From Bolinopsis microptera (taxonomy: Eukaryota > Ctenophora > Tentaculata > Lobata > Bolinopsidae), in NCBI RefSeq assembly GCF_026151205.1, contig NC_087072.1, forward strand, positions 16,817,669-16,881,668: a stretch of DNA of 64,000 nucleotides, in the 5' to 3' direction. Each line of letters starts with the position of its first letter. Position 1 is the stretch's first letter. The position numbers were made by a program, and so were the translations under genes. The notes under the pieces are model-generated. The model was not told the origin of the DNA. It was given only the letters and a program-made list of their open reading frames with translations, and did no database searches. Below are positions 31,968 through 43,400 of this stretch, piece after piece.

Positions 31968-33238
31968 GCTTTTTAAATTGTCTTGTTAGGGTTTTCACCT
32001 TTGATTTAAGGCTAAGAAATTGGTATTCGTTGCTAAAATTGGGGACTAATTTGGGGCTTGCAACGAATCGGACGAAAAGAATATCTTGTGTCACATTGAG
32101 AATTTTACTATTGTGGTTGTGAACTTGAAGGTTTGCATTTTTTCGTGAAGCTTATAGCTGTGAATCCGTTTTATACAGTTGTGAACTCTAGTATTGTGAA
32201 CATGTCAATAATTCGATCTTACTGAAAGCTTAAGCTATAAATGAGTAGGCCTCATGTAGCCGGTGGGCCCGACATGATACGACATATCTCGACACGTCGG
32301 GGTTTGTCGGGATATGTCGGGGTTTGTCGAGCCTGGAGGCTACATGATGCCTTAAAAGATAGATTATCCTACTCGAACAGTTTAAACTTTTAAATCAGTT
32401 TTTGCACATCGTTGTACTATTTTAATCTTTAGTCAAAGCGAAAAGTTCGAGCACTACCGTATCGAAGGTAGAACGTTATAATAATCTAAAGGCTCTACAG
32501 TTTCGTTGCGAAATAAATTGATAATTACTATTTACTACTTACAAAGAACTTTGAGGTCAAATGTATGGTGGCCTTTCAGAGGCCATATGGTGGCTTCTAG
32601 ACGGCTTCTTCACAGCAGTATGGTGGCCATACCTAATCACTCATTATTCTCTGATTTCCTATTTGACTTACGGTTACTGCAAAAAATTAACAACAGAACA
32701 CATTTGATCTGATATGATTTTTTATTGAGTATAAAAGCTCTTCATTACGGTGCTAAATACAAATATTCTAATCGGCTGTATAATGTATATTCGGCTGTGA
32801 AGGAAATTTTTTGATGCTATAAAAACTGACTACCAAAGAATACTATTATCTTCCTCCCTGTGAAGCTGTGACCACAGGCATTCTAGTATCTTACTATATA
32901 TAAAGCGAGACGATATATATATGGACAGATGGATGGATGGATCCGTGCCATTTTACTGACACCACGGCATCAAATTTAACACGACTTCCCGCAAAAACCG
33001 TAAAAGATACTAAGATACACAACTGAACTTTTTTGACTGGGTCAAATGCTTTAATGGCCTTCAAATCAGCATGGAAAAATAAAGACTTCGCCAAAGAATA
33101 AGAATTTTAGTGCCCAAAATTTGGACTCCTAAGTGGTGTCAAAAACGCGAATTAAATAGGTAATAATTATTGTAGTCTCTCAGGTCTTGACACCACTTTT
33201 AGGTTAGACGGGTTCCTGCTAGTATTATATATAATATA
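31968..33238. other. TAF1 3' flank and gene-free interval
   Basis: TAF1 3' UTR followed by AT-rich sequence. A possible polyadenylation signal AATAAA is at about 32511. Apart from the short MITE at 32247-32352 I see no gene. Confidence 0.5.
32247..32352. mobile_element. Short MITE-like repeat, copy 1 (AGGCCTCATGTAGCC family)
   Basis: 106 bp with near-palindromic ends (AGGCCTCATGTAGCC and GGCTACATGATGCCT). The inside contains GACATGATACGACATATCTC and repeats of GGTTTGTCGG/GGATATGTCGG. Copies 2 and 3 are at 39475 and 39746. No ORF. Confidence 0.85.
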
Positions 33239-34058
33239 CCTTAATTCCCAAAAATTTGGGCGACAAAAAACTTGAACGGGCCTCTCGCCCAAATTTTTTG
33301 CAGACCAAATTAATTGCATAAATCTTTTTCGTGTGCTAAATTTTTTGCTAACCAAACTTTTGGCATTTGGCTTGTGGCCCTGAAATCTATAGAAAGATGG
33401 CTTTTTCTTCATATCCAAGTGAAATAATATTTGAAATTTTAGTTTTCTAATCTGTCATTCATGGCTTGACCAATACAAGTAAAAAGGCTTATATTTTAAA
33501 TGAATAGAAATAACTGGAATAGCTAACAGAGCCTACTAATAAAACAAATGGCTAGAGGTACGGATAACTAGAGATTTAAACAAGATCTGCAAATGGATTA
33601 TCATCCACCGTAAAGTCTGATCTACAAGCATCAGTTATACCCGACTTCTCAAAGCCTTTTCCTTATGTCATCTGGCCTCTCTTTTAAATATACAAAAAGT
33701 TCGTTGATCCAACGAGCGTGTACTTCACGGATCACTGTCAAGCGGGTATCAATTTAACAATTTATCATCACTGTATTTTTTAGTAGTTACTGGGCAGATC
33801 GTAAATTTCATAATGTGAAACAACTCAGACTACCACCTAAATGCTTAAAATTGAAAGCAAAATGACTGGAATAATAAGGAATAATAATGAACTAAGGCAA
33901 ATATCTAACTGAAATTTTAGTGTAAAATCGTTCATTTTTCGAAGAATTTGTGCCCAAATTTTCGGTCGCTCAAATGAGTTCAAATTTTCTGCCCAAATTT
34001 TTCGGGCTCAAATAAATTGTGCTCAATATAATGGCACACAAATTTTTGGGAACTAAGG
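33239..34058. mobile_element. Terminal-inverted-repeat element, non-autonomous (820 bp)
   Basis: The left end CCTTAATTCCCAAAAATTTG matches the reverse complement of the right end (one mismatch), and both ends are flanked by TA (33237-33238 and 34059-34060). The interior repeats variants of GCCCAAATTTTT in both orientations. There is no transposase ORF. A TA duplication is what mariner-like and some other DNA transposons leave; family not assigned. Confidence 0.75.
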
Positions 34059-34064
34059 TACATA

Positions 34065-34152
34065 CATTGTGTCATAATTTCAATGTTCCAAATTATATTT
34101 TAAATGTTCAAAAAAATTTTAATTTTTATTGTTAAAAAATTATGACACAATG
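34065..34152. repeat. Short hairpin just upstream of the Ig receptor
   Basis: CATTGTGTCATAATTT at 34065-34080 is repeated as its reverse complement at about 34137-34152. The AT-rich loop is about 55 bases. It ends 15 bases before the receptor ATG, so it could lie in the 5' UTR or promoter; function unknown. Confidence 0.7.
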
Positions 34153-34166
34153 TTAAAATATTCAGC

Positions 34167-36078
34167 ATGCTGCACAGAAACGTGATAAGTGTAGTGTCGT
34201 TACTGTTGGTTCACTCCTCCCAATCTTATGATGAACTACCTCACACCGCTCTAGATAAAGTACCTGCTGTCCTTGGAGAATCTGTTCAGCTCAGGCAATT
34301 ATTGTTACTTTTAGATAATTAGGCACAAAAGAGTCAAGGACTAGGGTAACCAATCTTGTTGTTTTTTCTATATTATTATAATAATAATAATTCATTATTG
34401 TAGCTAATGTACGCTTGGCTCCTGTCGTATGCATGTCAACATACAATTTGCTTGGCCATTTTAGGGCTGCGCTTAAATTTCCACTCTCAACGAAAAACAC
34501 ACAGCATAATATCATTATCCTTCTATATCAATTATCAACTATCTTTGTAAACTAGTGTTTTGAAAGATAGGCAAAAGCATCCAGGCCCACATTTCCCCTA
34601 CCTCATTAACCTACCTCATTAACTTTGCCTACCCTTTCCTTCAATTAGGCTGCCTTTGACAGAATGTCATTCATGAAAAGGGTTTTATTTATTAAGTTTT
34701 ATTTTTCAATTTCCACTCGTTGCTATTATCATTATATCTTGTAAAATTGGCTAAAATATAAATTCATTTGTTTATTTTTTAAATATTACCAATAAAAAGC
34801 TGAATCACACAATCCTTACCTTGCAATATCCTCAGGTGCACCAAAATAATAAAAAAGTATTCGGACGACTACAGCCAACCAGCGGACTGCAACAACTATG
34901 GTCATTCCTGCAAACATGTCTGGACGAGAAATGATGAAGAGCTCACCCCGGGTGCTAAATACAGTTTTAAAAGCAGTCTTACATTTAATTACTGTGAGAC
35001 ATTTGAATGGACCACTAATATCGTGAACAGCATGAATATTGCAGCAGTTCGGGACAAAGATAATGACTACTACCGGAACAGAGATATGGAGTGCTTTGCA
35101 TCGGCCCTCACTATAACAAACGTGACCAAGGACGACCTTGGTGAGTATGAGTGCAAATTGACTGATGATCAGGAAGAGACTGGAATATACGATGTTCGGA
35201 GAATCACATTGGTTGAGAGTGTGCTTGAAGGAGCCCTCCCTGAAAAGATAGAGTATTTTGAAAACTTTTACACCCAGAGGATCAGATCTAAATTGTTGAT
35301 GCAGTGTGTTGTGACAGGGGGACCTGTTTATTGGTTTATCAGATTTGATTCTGACCAATGCAGAATATGGGAAGAACAGTACAATAGTAAGAAGAGTAAC
35401 CAGTTCAACTCTTGTGTGAATGACACCATTCAGCCCATTGAACAGATCAGTAAAATGGAAAATTGGCGTTGCTTTAATTACAGCATTGAGCATCACAACC
35501 CATATGGTCTTGATCAAGTCACCGAATCCTTCATTTACTTCCAAAACATATGTACACTGGACTTGGCTGGAATATACTGCAGTGCTGACCCGGAAGGTAC
35601 AGTCAGGTCCGAACAGGGTGTACTTGTTAATATCAAGGACGAGTGGGAAAAGTATTACTACGATTGGCATACCCTGTCTGTGTTGGGTTATGTGGTGATG
35701 CCTATCGTAATCGGTATTTTCTTCTTAGTAGGCACGATTGTAGCGGCTGTCCGGGGTAAAGTGTGTAACCGCTCATGCTGTGGAGGTGAACAAGGTAATT
35801 ATACGACCATGCCAAATATTCCTCAATCCCTGCATTATGCAGTTCCCGCCCCTCAGGCTTTGCAGCCTCCTCGCAGTTACATGGTCCCTCAGCCTCCACA
35901 AAGTTACACGGTCCCTCAGCCTCTACAGAGTAACATGGTCCCTCAGCCTCCACAGAGTAACATGGTCCTTCAGCCTCCACAGAGTAACATGGTCCCTCAG
36001 CCTCCACAGAGTAACATGGTCCCTCAAGCTCCTCCTAACACGGTCCCTCAAGCTTGGGTCAACCCTCAGGATGATTAA
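34167..36078 (+). CDS. Ig-type single-pass membrane receptor (2 exons, 456 aa)
   Basis: Exon 1 is 34167-34294 and exon 2 is 34836-36078. The splice joins GESVQL to RCTK, rebuilding the start of an Ig fold around its first cysteine. Exon 1 gives a signal peptide (hydrophobic VISVVSLLLVH). The first domain ends with LTITNVTKDDLGEYECK, the classic D-x-G-x-Y-x-C strand-F motif. A second, cysteine-rich extracellular region follows to about residue 305, then one TM helix (VVMPIVIGIFFLVGTIVAAV) and a Cys-rich juxtamembrane turn. The tail has about six copies of a 9-residue PQPPQSNMV unit (27-bp DNA repeat, 35870-36030). The intron appears to be GC-AG (CAG|GCAATT). Probably an adhesion or recognition receptor; partner and true orthologue unknown. 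Confidence 0.8.
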
Positions 36079-36161
36079 CTTCTCCATGGCCCTTGGATCG
36101 CCTGACTTCATGATTCATTTACAACTTACCTTAGATCCATTGCTATGAAGCATCTTGGAGC

Positions 36162-36249
36162 ATTCAGAAACATTTTGCAAAACCGCTGTCTTTATATCTT
36201 TATACATGTATAAAGATAAAGACAGCGGTTTTGCAAAATGTTTCTGAAT
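36162..36249. repeat. 88-bp near-perfect hairpin downstream of the Ig receptor
   Basis: Arms of about 43 bases (ATTCAGAAACATTTTGCAAA and its complement) with one 2-nt bulge and a loop of only about four bases. It starts 84 bases after the receptor stop, so may lie in the 3' UTR. It could be a small foldback element; the size and near-perfect pairing would also allow a small-RNA precursor. Confidence 0.75.
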
Positions 36250-37130
36250 ATGTATATATTCACAAAATTGTTAGGTGGTAGGACCTGAACATTGCACTTA
36301 TTGAGTTACGACCTACCACAATCAGATGGTTTTAGAATTAGAATTAGCATGAGTGTTGTGCGCCGTAAAGGCTAAAACAATCATATTGTTCTTATTTAGC
36401 TGAATTTGTATTTAAGTTTAGCTCGTTTAAAGTCCGTTTTAAAGAACATGATTTTTACAACACTGTTGAATATGCAATGATTTTATCATATTATTAAAAC
36501 TAGAATTAGACTAGAATTATATTTAACTATACAAACTACACAGCGAATGATTCAACGATATTACTAAATAATATTATTGTGTTTTCAAAATTAATCATCA
36601 AAATTCTGATCGGTTCAGAATAGTACACAGTACATATAATATACATATTGTATTACCATCAATCAAGAGCAGTTTTTAAAATGTAATTGAAGTACTAATC
36701 CTATAGAAATCAGAGAATCATAAATTCTCTGATTTCAGCACAAAACATAATTTGTTGTTATAGCAGCAAGACAGTGGTTAATACTACTTCAGATTTATTT
36801 TCGAGCTATTTATGAAACAAGTTATGCGATGAACACTCAACGGGCAGATTTCCAGCTACATACTTTAAGTTCTAGATTTGGAAAAATGCCATCTCTTGAG
36901 CATGTCCTCATTGTATTAGCTTAGTACACAGTGTATCAAGTCCGAATTAATTAATTACATAATTTATCGTAAGTTCGTAAGCTTAGTCTCAAAGTGTTAA
37001 AACTGAAATGTTTGATTTTTATTTTCCATAATTTTAGTTTGAGCTTTGAATTTAAGTTTATTTTCTGAATTTTGATTAGTGAAGTTTTTATGCTTAATTT
37101 TTATTGTAGCTGAATTGGAAATTATCAATA
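36250..37130. other. Gene-free interval
   Basis: AT-rich sequence with no ORF, RNA or clear repeat supported. Confidence 0.4.
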
Positions 37131-38781
37131 CGGGTATATGGCCCCCAGAATATAGGTCGTTTTTTGAGCACTTAGAAACAGGTGTTAAAACTACTTCTAA
37201 GCATGTTTAGGGCTGTAAATATGTACATAATAACCCTTTAAATGTTTCTTGGGTAGTTGAAAATAATTATTAGGTTTTTAAGTGTACTTTTTTTTCACCT
37301 GTAAAAATACCATTTTTTAACAGGGCCCCCAGAATATAGGTCCAAACATCTGTTCCTAAGTTGTTCTAAAATTGTCACAGACAGTTATATGCAGTCAGAA
37401 TATGTTGCTGAGACTGTATTGATGATGCCAATGGCTCCAGATACTAAATTGAAATGGTTTAGAGTATACTTAATAGCAAAAAATCAAAAACTACGGCCCC
37501 CAGAATATAGGTATGCAAAAATCGTCCTCAAATACTCCACCTTCATACATTTTGATGATGCCATCTCTTCAGCATATGTTCTTTAACTGTTTCTCATCAC
37601 TACCCCACATTCCTTAATGCTCAGGGTGACAGAGAAAATGCAGAATCTTGGTCGCTATTTTTTTTTAAAACCTATATTCTGGGGGCCATATACCCGTGAT
37701 GAGTAAAATCTTTAATTTTACTTGTTTAAAAGCTTTCATGCACTCATTTAGTAGGGATCTTAACTAAATACTTAAATAAGATTGAAGGAGTGTCCCTAGA
37801 TATGATTGAGGGGGGCTGTTTTTATCTGTATCAATACAATGTGCACCTCAATGACTGTAAATCAGACATTTTTGGCCGCCAAATTTTTTTAAAGGCCTAA
37901 CTCAAAATTCTGTCCCAAAACTTAAGGTCATGAGACAATTCTACGTTGATTCTGAAAATTTCATGTGAAAATATTGAAACCCTATTGAGTTCTATTGTTT
38001 TGAGCGAAGTCAGTTTGAGATATGGGCGATTTTGTTCATTTTTTGCGATTTTTTGAACACAGAATCCACAGTTAGGTAGATATTGAGCTGATAATCATAG
38101 AGAATGTGTAATATATGCTTACCTTCCATATAAAGTTGGTTTCATTCAAAAATATTGATATTTGACCAATTTATGGACCAAAATCGATCAAATTTGGTGC
38201 GTATGCCCAAATATGGGCATATGGTTTTTGTTTTTATCCCATAACTCGGCCAATTTTTATCCAATTTTGATAAAACTTGATATGTGGGTTCAGGAGACTA
38301 GTAGCTACAAGTAGAGCATCCCAAAGCATGGTTTTGGGCATGTTCAGGGTTTTTGACCAACCTATATTCTGGGGGTCGTATAGACCTATATTCTGGGGGC
38401 CCGTAAAATTGTGGTGGCCATAACTTTTTTCCAAATTGTCAGTTTGCAGATGTCTCGATGAAAAGATATCTTAAAATAATACTTATACTCATACCAGTAG
38501 TCTTAATGGCATGTGTTGGACAGATTTTTGTCATGACAATTTTTCGCCATATTTACCCCTCTAGAAAATGACAACATCGTTTAAATCTTTCGCTGTCATG
38601 ACCAAATATACCAAAATACCTCATGTAGGTCCAAAATTTTTATCCAGAAACATAAGTTACATGTTTTACTCCAACCTAGCAGTAACAGATCCCATTAGTA
38701 TCGCTTATCTTGGTTAGAAATGTATCCACTAACATGACCTATATTTTGGGGGCCACCTATATTCTGGGGGCCATATACCCG
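37131..38781. mobile_element. 1.65-kb TIR element with repeated subterminal motifs
   Basis: The 27-bp terminal inverted repeats (37131-37157, 38755-38781) are perfect, beginning CGGGTATATGGCCCCCAGAA. Both ends are flanked by TA (37129-37130, 38782-38783). The motif GGCCCCCAGAATATAGG recurs inside: direct at 37324 and 37495, inverted at 37671, 38361, 38384 and 38748. The inverted copy at 37671-37697 extends through the whole end sequence, so 37131-37697 looks like a shorter element within the longer one. There is no transposase ORF; internal sites may be transposase-binding repeats. Confidence 0.85.
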
Positions 38782-38783
38782 TA

Positions 38784-39474
38784 TCTATAATAATGAAATT
38801 CTTGTAGTGTACTTGTCGTGATTAATCGAAGTTTTACAAATATCGAACTAGAAAAACGGCATTTAAAATTCAAATCTTGACAGTGTTGAAAATTGTAAGG
38901 GCTAATCACAAAAGTTTGAAAATGACAATTAACTTATTAATTGGACGATTTGGTTGTTTCTTCTGACTTCTTCTGATTCATCCTCATCTGTGTACTTTTT
39001 GATCCATGGATGATCTAACGCAAGTTCAAAATTTAATACCATAGGATCTCTAGAGTAATAGATGAATGATCGCAACCGGACTGTAAATATTTTAGATCTT
39101 ACTAAAAAGCATTATTTTCCTTCATAAAATAGTCAATTTCAAAATAAAATTTACCAGCTGCGCACTGCGGATAAACTATATAATTATTTAATGGTCTCGA
39201 CAATTATCAAACTGTCCCCAGATGAACTTGAAAAACTTTATAGATAACTATTGTGGTCATATTTGGAATTCGATCTTTGCATAATATATTTAAGTACCAT
39301 TTTCGGGCTTTAGTATTGACGATATATTTTCAAGCATAAGTTATCTTTTAGCTCAGTATTCATGCTTTCATGATATTTTCTGGGATGACTACAGTAGTTC
39401 AAACATTGCTGAGTATAAGTTTTATCTCAAAAGCGGTGTTATCAAATTTCAATTTATTATTATCAGCCTAAAAG
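38784..39474. other. Gene-free interval
   Basis: AT-rich sequence between two repeat elements. No gene or repeat supported. Confidence 0.4.
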
Positions 39475-39570
39475 AGGCATCATGTAGCCGGTGGGTCCGA
39501 CATGATACGACATTTCTCGACACGTCGGGGTTTGTCGGGGTTTGTCAGGGTTTGTCAGGGTTTGTCAGGA
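39475..39570. mobile_element. Short MITE-like repeat, copy 2 (right end worn)
   Basis: Same start as copy 1 (AGGCATCATGTAGCCGGTGG), but the internal GGTTTGTC unit is expanded to about five copies and the right inverted end is lost. Confidence 0.8.
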
Positions 39571-39745
39571 TTCGTTAATAATGGATGAAAAGTGATTAGA
39601 AGTTGCCTAAAGAAGATTGATCAATGGCAGTCACGGGCTGTTGATGAGGCTTGTCTTGTCTTGTCAATGATAAGTATGCATGGGGCTAAAAGTTTGACCT
39701 ACTTTTTTTTTTTTCTTTTTTTTTTGTTGGTTGGTGCAGCACCTA

Positions 39746-39841
39746 AGGCCTCATGTAGCCGGTGGGCCCGACATGATACGACATATCTCGACACGTCGGG
39801 GTTTGTCGGGGTTTGTCGAGCCTGGAGGCTACATGATGCCT
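39746..39841. mobile_element. Short MITE-like repeat, copy 3
   Basis: 96 bp, both ends preserved, with two GGTTTGTCGG units. It lies 175 bases from copy 2, just after a poly-T tract (39700-39725). Confidence 0.85.
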
Positions 39842-40419
39842 ATGAGTGATTAACTATCAAATTTATGCATGAATTTTACTTTTTCAATACTTTTTAAAAC
39901 TTTTCACAATGATCAACGCACACTCTAACCTGCTCATGATAAATTATTATTCTCTAGAGTCTAGGTAACAGCATTATAAATAATATAATATAATGATCGC
40001 CGTAAAATGGTGAAAATAGTTTTCGGTATCATTAACTATATATAATAATGTAAAATAAATTTATTCTGGAAAAGTATGCTGCACAAGCAAACTGCAGATT
40101 ACCTTTCAACTTTGCTTTGTTCATTCCGAGATATATACTTTTTAAACAATGCAATTAGTGGATATATATAATTCGTCTCGAACTTGAAATTAGTGTTGAT
40201 TCTTAACAATATTTCCTGAGATTAATCCTTTTTGAATATCAAATATTTGGTTTCTAGTACTCGTGTTCTCAAACTTGTTGGTGAATTTCTTTTGCACCTA
40301 CTCTAATTGTAATCATTGGTTTGAGAGTGTTTTTTTCATTCTTTGATTGTCGATACATTTTTCTGACATGAAAACATCTGAGCTAGTATGTAAAAATGTG
40401 AGGTGAAGTTTAAAAGCTC
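39842..40419. promoter_or_regulatory. Presumed aftiphilin upstream region
   Basis: AT-rich, no ORF. It should hold the promoter and 5' UTR of the aftiphilin-like gene; no specific motif assigned. Confidence 0.35.
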
Positions 40420-43400
40420 ATGGATTGCCCTCCAGCTCTCAGTTCAGAGGATGAAGACGATGACTTTGGGGATTTTACTACAGTATTTGAAAAGAGTGTG
40501 GCTGCAGAAGGAGATGCAGTGAAAAGCAGAATAAATGTTGGCATATCCCTCAGTTCTGCCGCAAATGATCCTTTCCAAATTCCACCTAGACCGGATTATT
40601 TTTCGATTGAAAGTACAAGTTCAACTCCACCCGAGCTACCCCCATCTTTACCTATGTCTCCCGAAACGCCTGATGTCAACTTCTTTGCTTTTCAAGATTC
40701 GGGTCGAAAATCACCAGTTATCAGTGACCCATTCACAGATGTCCCCCCAGTGACACATGAGGGAGATGGATTAGAAAAACATGACACTGGTCTGTTTCAC
40801 GCTGGTTCGTTTGAAATGGCGAATCAGGAAAATGATGGTGCGCTTTTGCCTCAAAGCAACGATCTTTTCGCAAACCAACCATCTGATTTCTTCCACATTG
40901 GAGATAGTCATGAAAACAGTGGAACCGAAATTGAAAATTTCGATGTTCAATTTACTGATTTTTCAAATCAGACGGACTTAAAACAAGTTGATGATGATAA
41001 TGCTGTCAATCCTGATTCCAATAATGATGCAGACATGGAGTCGGATGACACTGCATCTTTAAAAACTCTTGGCGATAGTCATAGTGCTGATTCTTTCGCT
41101 TGCATTGAAGAAAATTCAACCGAGATTACAACCACAGCTGCAAATTCTGCTGATAAAGTTTTTGGCGAACAAGAATTTGTACCAAGTTTTAACATAGAAA
41201 CTCCATCACCGCTTCAAGCAGCCCAAGGAGAAAAATCAGTATTTTCATGGGATAGTTTTGAGGAAAACAAGGACAAGTTTGTTGAAGAAACTGACAAAGC
41301 TGAGATTGGCGATCAAGACAGTGAAGCTCAAAAGGTTGAAGATATACCGGATAAGTTTGCACTATTCACCGATGAGGAGGACGGGGTCGACAACTCATCT
41401 GGAGGGCAGTTTGCTTCTTTTTCAGAGTTTGAAGACACCCCAGCTGCTGATAAAGAAGCACCATCTTTTAGTGATGACAAGCAAGAATCTGAAGTTGTAA
41501 ATCAGAAGACTAATTCTGTGAACAGCAGTAGTAGCCTCCCCACCGATAATGACTCTGATGAATTTGCAAACTTTAGTGTTTGTCCAGGGGAGAATGAGAT
41601 CACAGTTGATTCGGATAAGGAGTTTGCTGCTTTTCCTGATCATGATGACGAAGAGGCTGATAAAACATTGCATGACCAAGATGATCATGTCAGTAATGAG
41701 AGTGCTGTATTGTCTGGATTTGCTTCATTTCTTGAGAAAGATAACCCAGATGAAGAGCAGTTTGCTTCTTTTTCAGAGTTTGGAGGAACCCCAGCTGCTG
41801 ATAAAGAAGCACCATCTTTTAGTGATGACTGCCAAGAATCTGAAGACGAAGTTGTAAATCAGAAGACTGATCCCCTTAACAGTTGTAGCAGCCCCCTTAA
41901 CGATAGCGTGGATGATTTCTGCGATTTTGCAGAGATGGAGCAAAAGCCGTCTTCCACAGAAATTGCAAGCTTGTCCGATAAAGTAGATACAGATGGCTTT
42001 GCTGATTTTGCAACCGGAGGCGATGATGAATCGACCAAAAACGAAGCATTAGGTGATGAAAATTTTGGAACCTTTGAAGACTTTGGAGCAAAATCAGACG
42101 ATGGAGATTTTTCTGATTTTAAGGAAACAGATAACAGAGACTTTTGTGACTTTGGAGAGTTCGACAGTAAATTACGAGCAGCTTCAACGACTCCAGAAGT
42201 TGATGATGATTTTGGTGACTTTGGAGACTTCGACTCTAAATTACCAGCAGCTTCAACGACTCCAGAAGTTGATGATGATTTTGGTGACTTTGGAGACTTC
42301 GACACTAAAATACCAGCAGCTTCAACGACTCTAGAAGTTGATGATGATTTTGGTGACTTTGGAGACTTTGATACTAAAATACCAGCAGCTTCAACGACTC
42401 TAGAAGTTGATGATGATTTTGGTGACTTTGGAGACTTCGACTCTAAAATACCAGCAGCTTCAACGACTCCAGAAGTTGATGATGATTTTGGTGACTTAGG
42501 AGAATTCGATACTAAATTACCAGCAGCTTCAACGACTCCAGCAGTTGATGATGATTTTGGTGACTTTGGAGACTTTGACACTAAAATACCAGCAGTTTCA
42601 ACGACTCCAGAAGTTGATGATGATTTTGGTGACTTTGGAGACTTCGACACTAAAATACCAGCAGCTTCAACGACTCCAGAAGTTGATGATGATTTTGACG
42701 ATGAATTTGCTGACTTCGGGTCGCCTCAAGAGCAACCACCTCCAACTGTTAAACTGGAAGTTAAAACTGGACCTCTATCATTAAAAAAGGTATAGGAAAT
42801 TTAGAACCTAGTTACCCATAGTCAAACAAATAGCCTGTAAAACGTTTTTCTGTCATAAAATAAGATTTACGTAACTGAAACATTTCTGTTGCTGGACAGC
42901 TTATCAAGACTTCAAAATTTCATTTATCTGTTGCAGATGATACATGAGTGTTACGGTGGATCCAACACAGATGGAAAGAAAGAAGTCAGTCCAGGAGTTT
43001 ACTCTGATGGCCAGTATGTTTGCTTCTAGTCACACAATTTTAAACTAATAGTAGGCTGCTTTACATAACAATACGACGCTAATAGGTACAGTAATTGTAA
43101 GATAAAGTGTGACCTCAATAACATACAGATCTACAGTTCAGTTTCTCTCCAGGTTGTTTATGGGTGTAGTGTACGAGACAGATGCTCAGTTTGCTGTAAG
43201 CACCAAGTGGCTAACTACTCCCTCCTTTACCACCTTGGTTACCACCCTGTGCTTGTCTGCTAACAGTGTCCTTCCCACCTCCAAGCCCAATAGTCAGGTA
43301 AGCTGTTATAACATGGTGTCTTGTTCTTATTGGACGTTTAAATTCTTATTTTCTTTCCGATTTATTTAAATATTCGAATTATACCTATAGATGTGACTGT

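Noticed and set aside
34816-35670. 284-codon minus-strand frame with hydrophobic stretches
   Set aside because: It lies opposite the Ig receptor exon, whose sense frame has a clear Ig motif, TM and matching splice phase.
41859-42650. 263-codon open frame on the minus strand rich in SKSPKSPKSS repeats
   Set aside because: It is the antisense shadow of the DDDFGDFGDF coding minisatellite of the aftiphilin-like gene; no independent gene signal.
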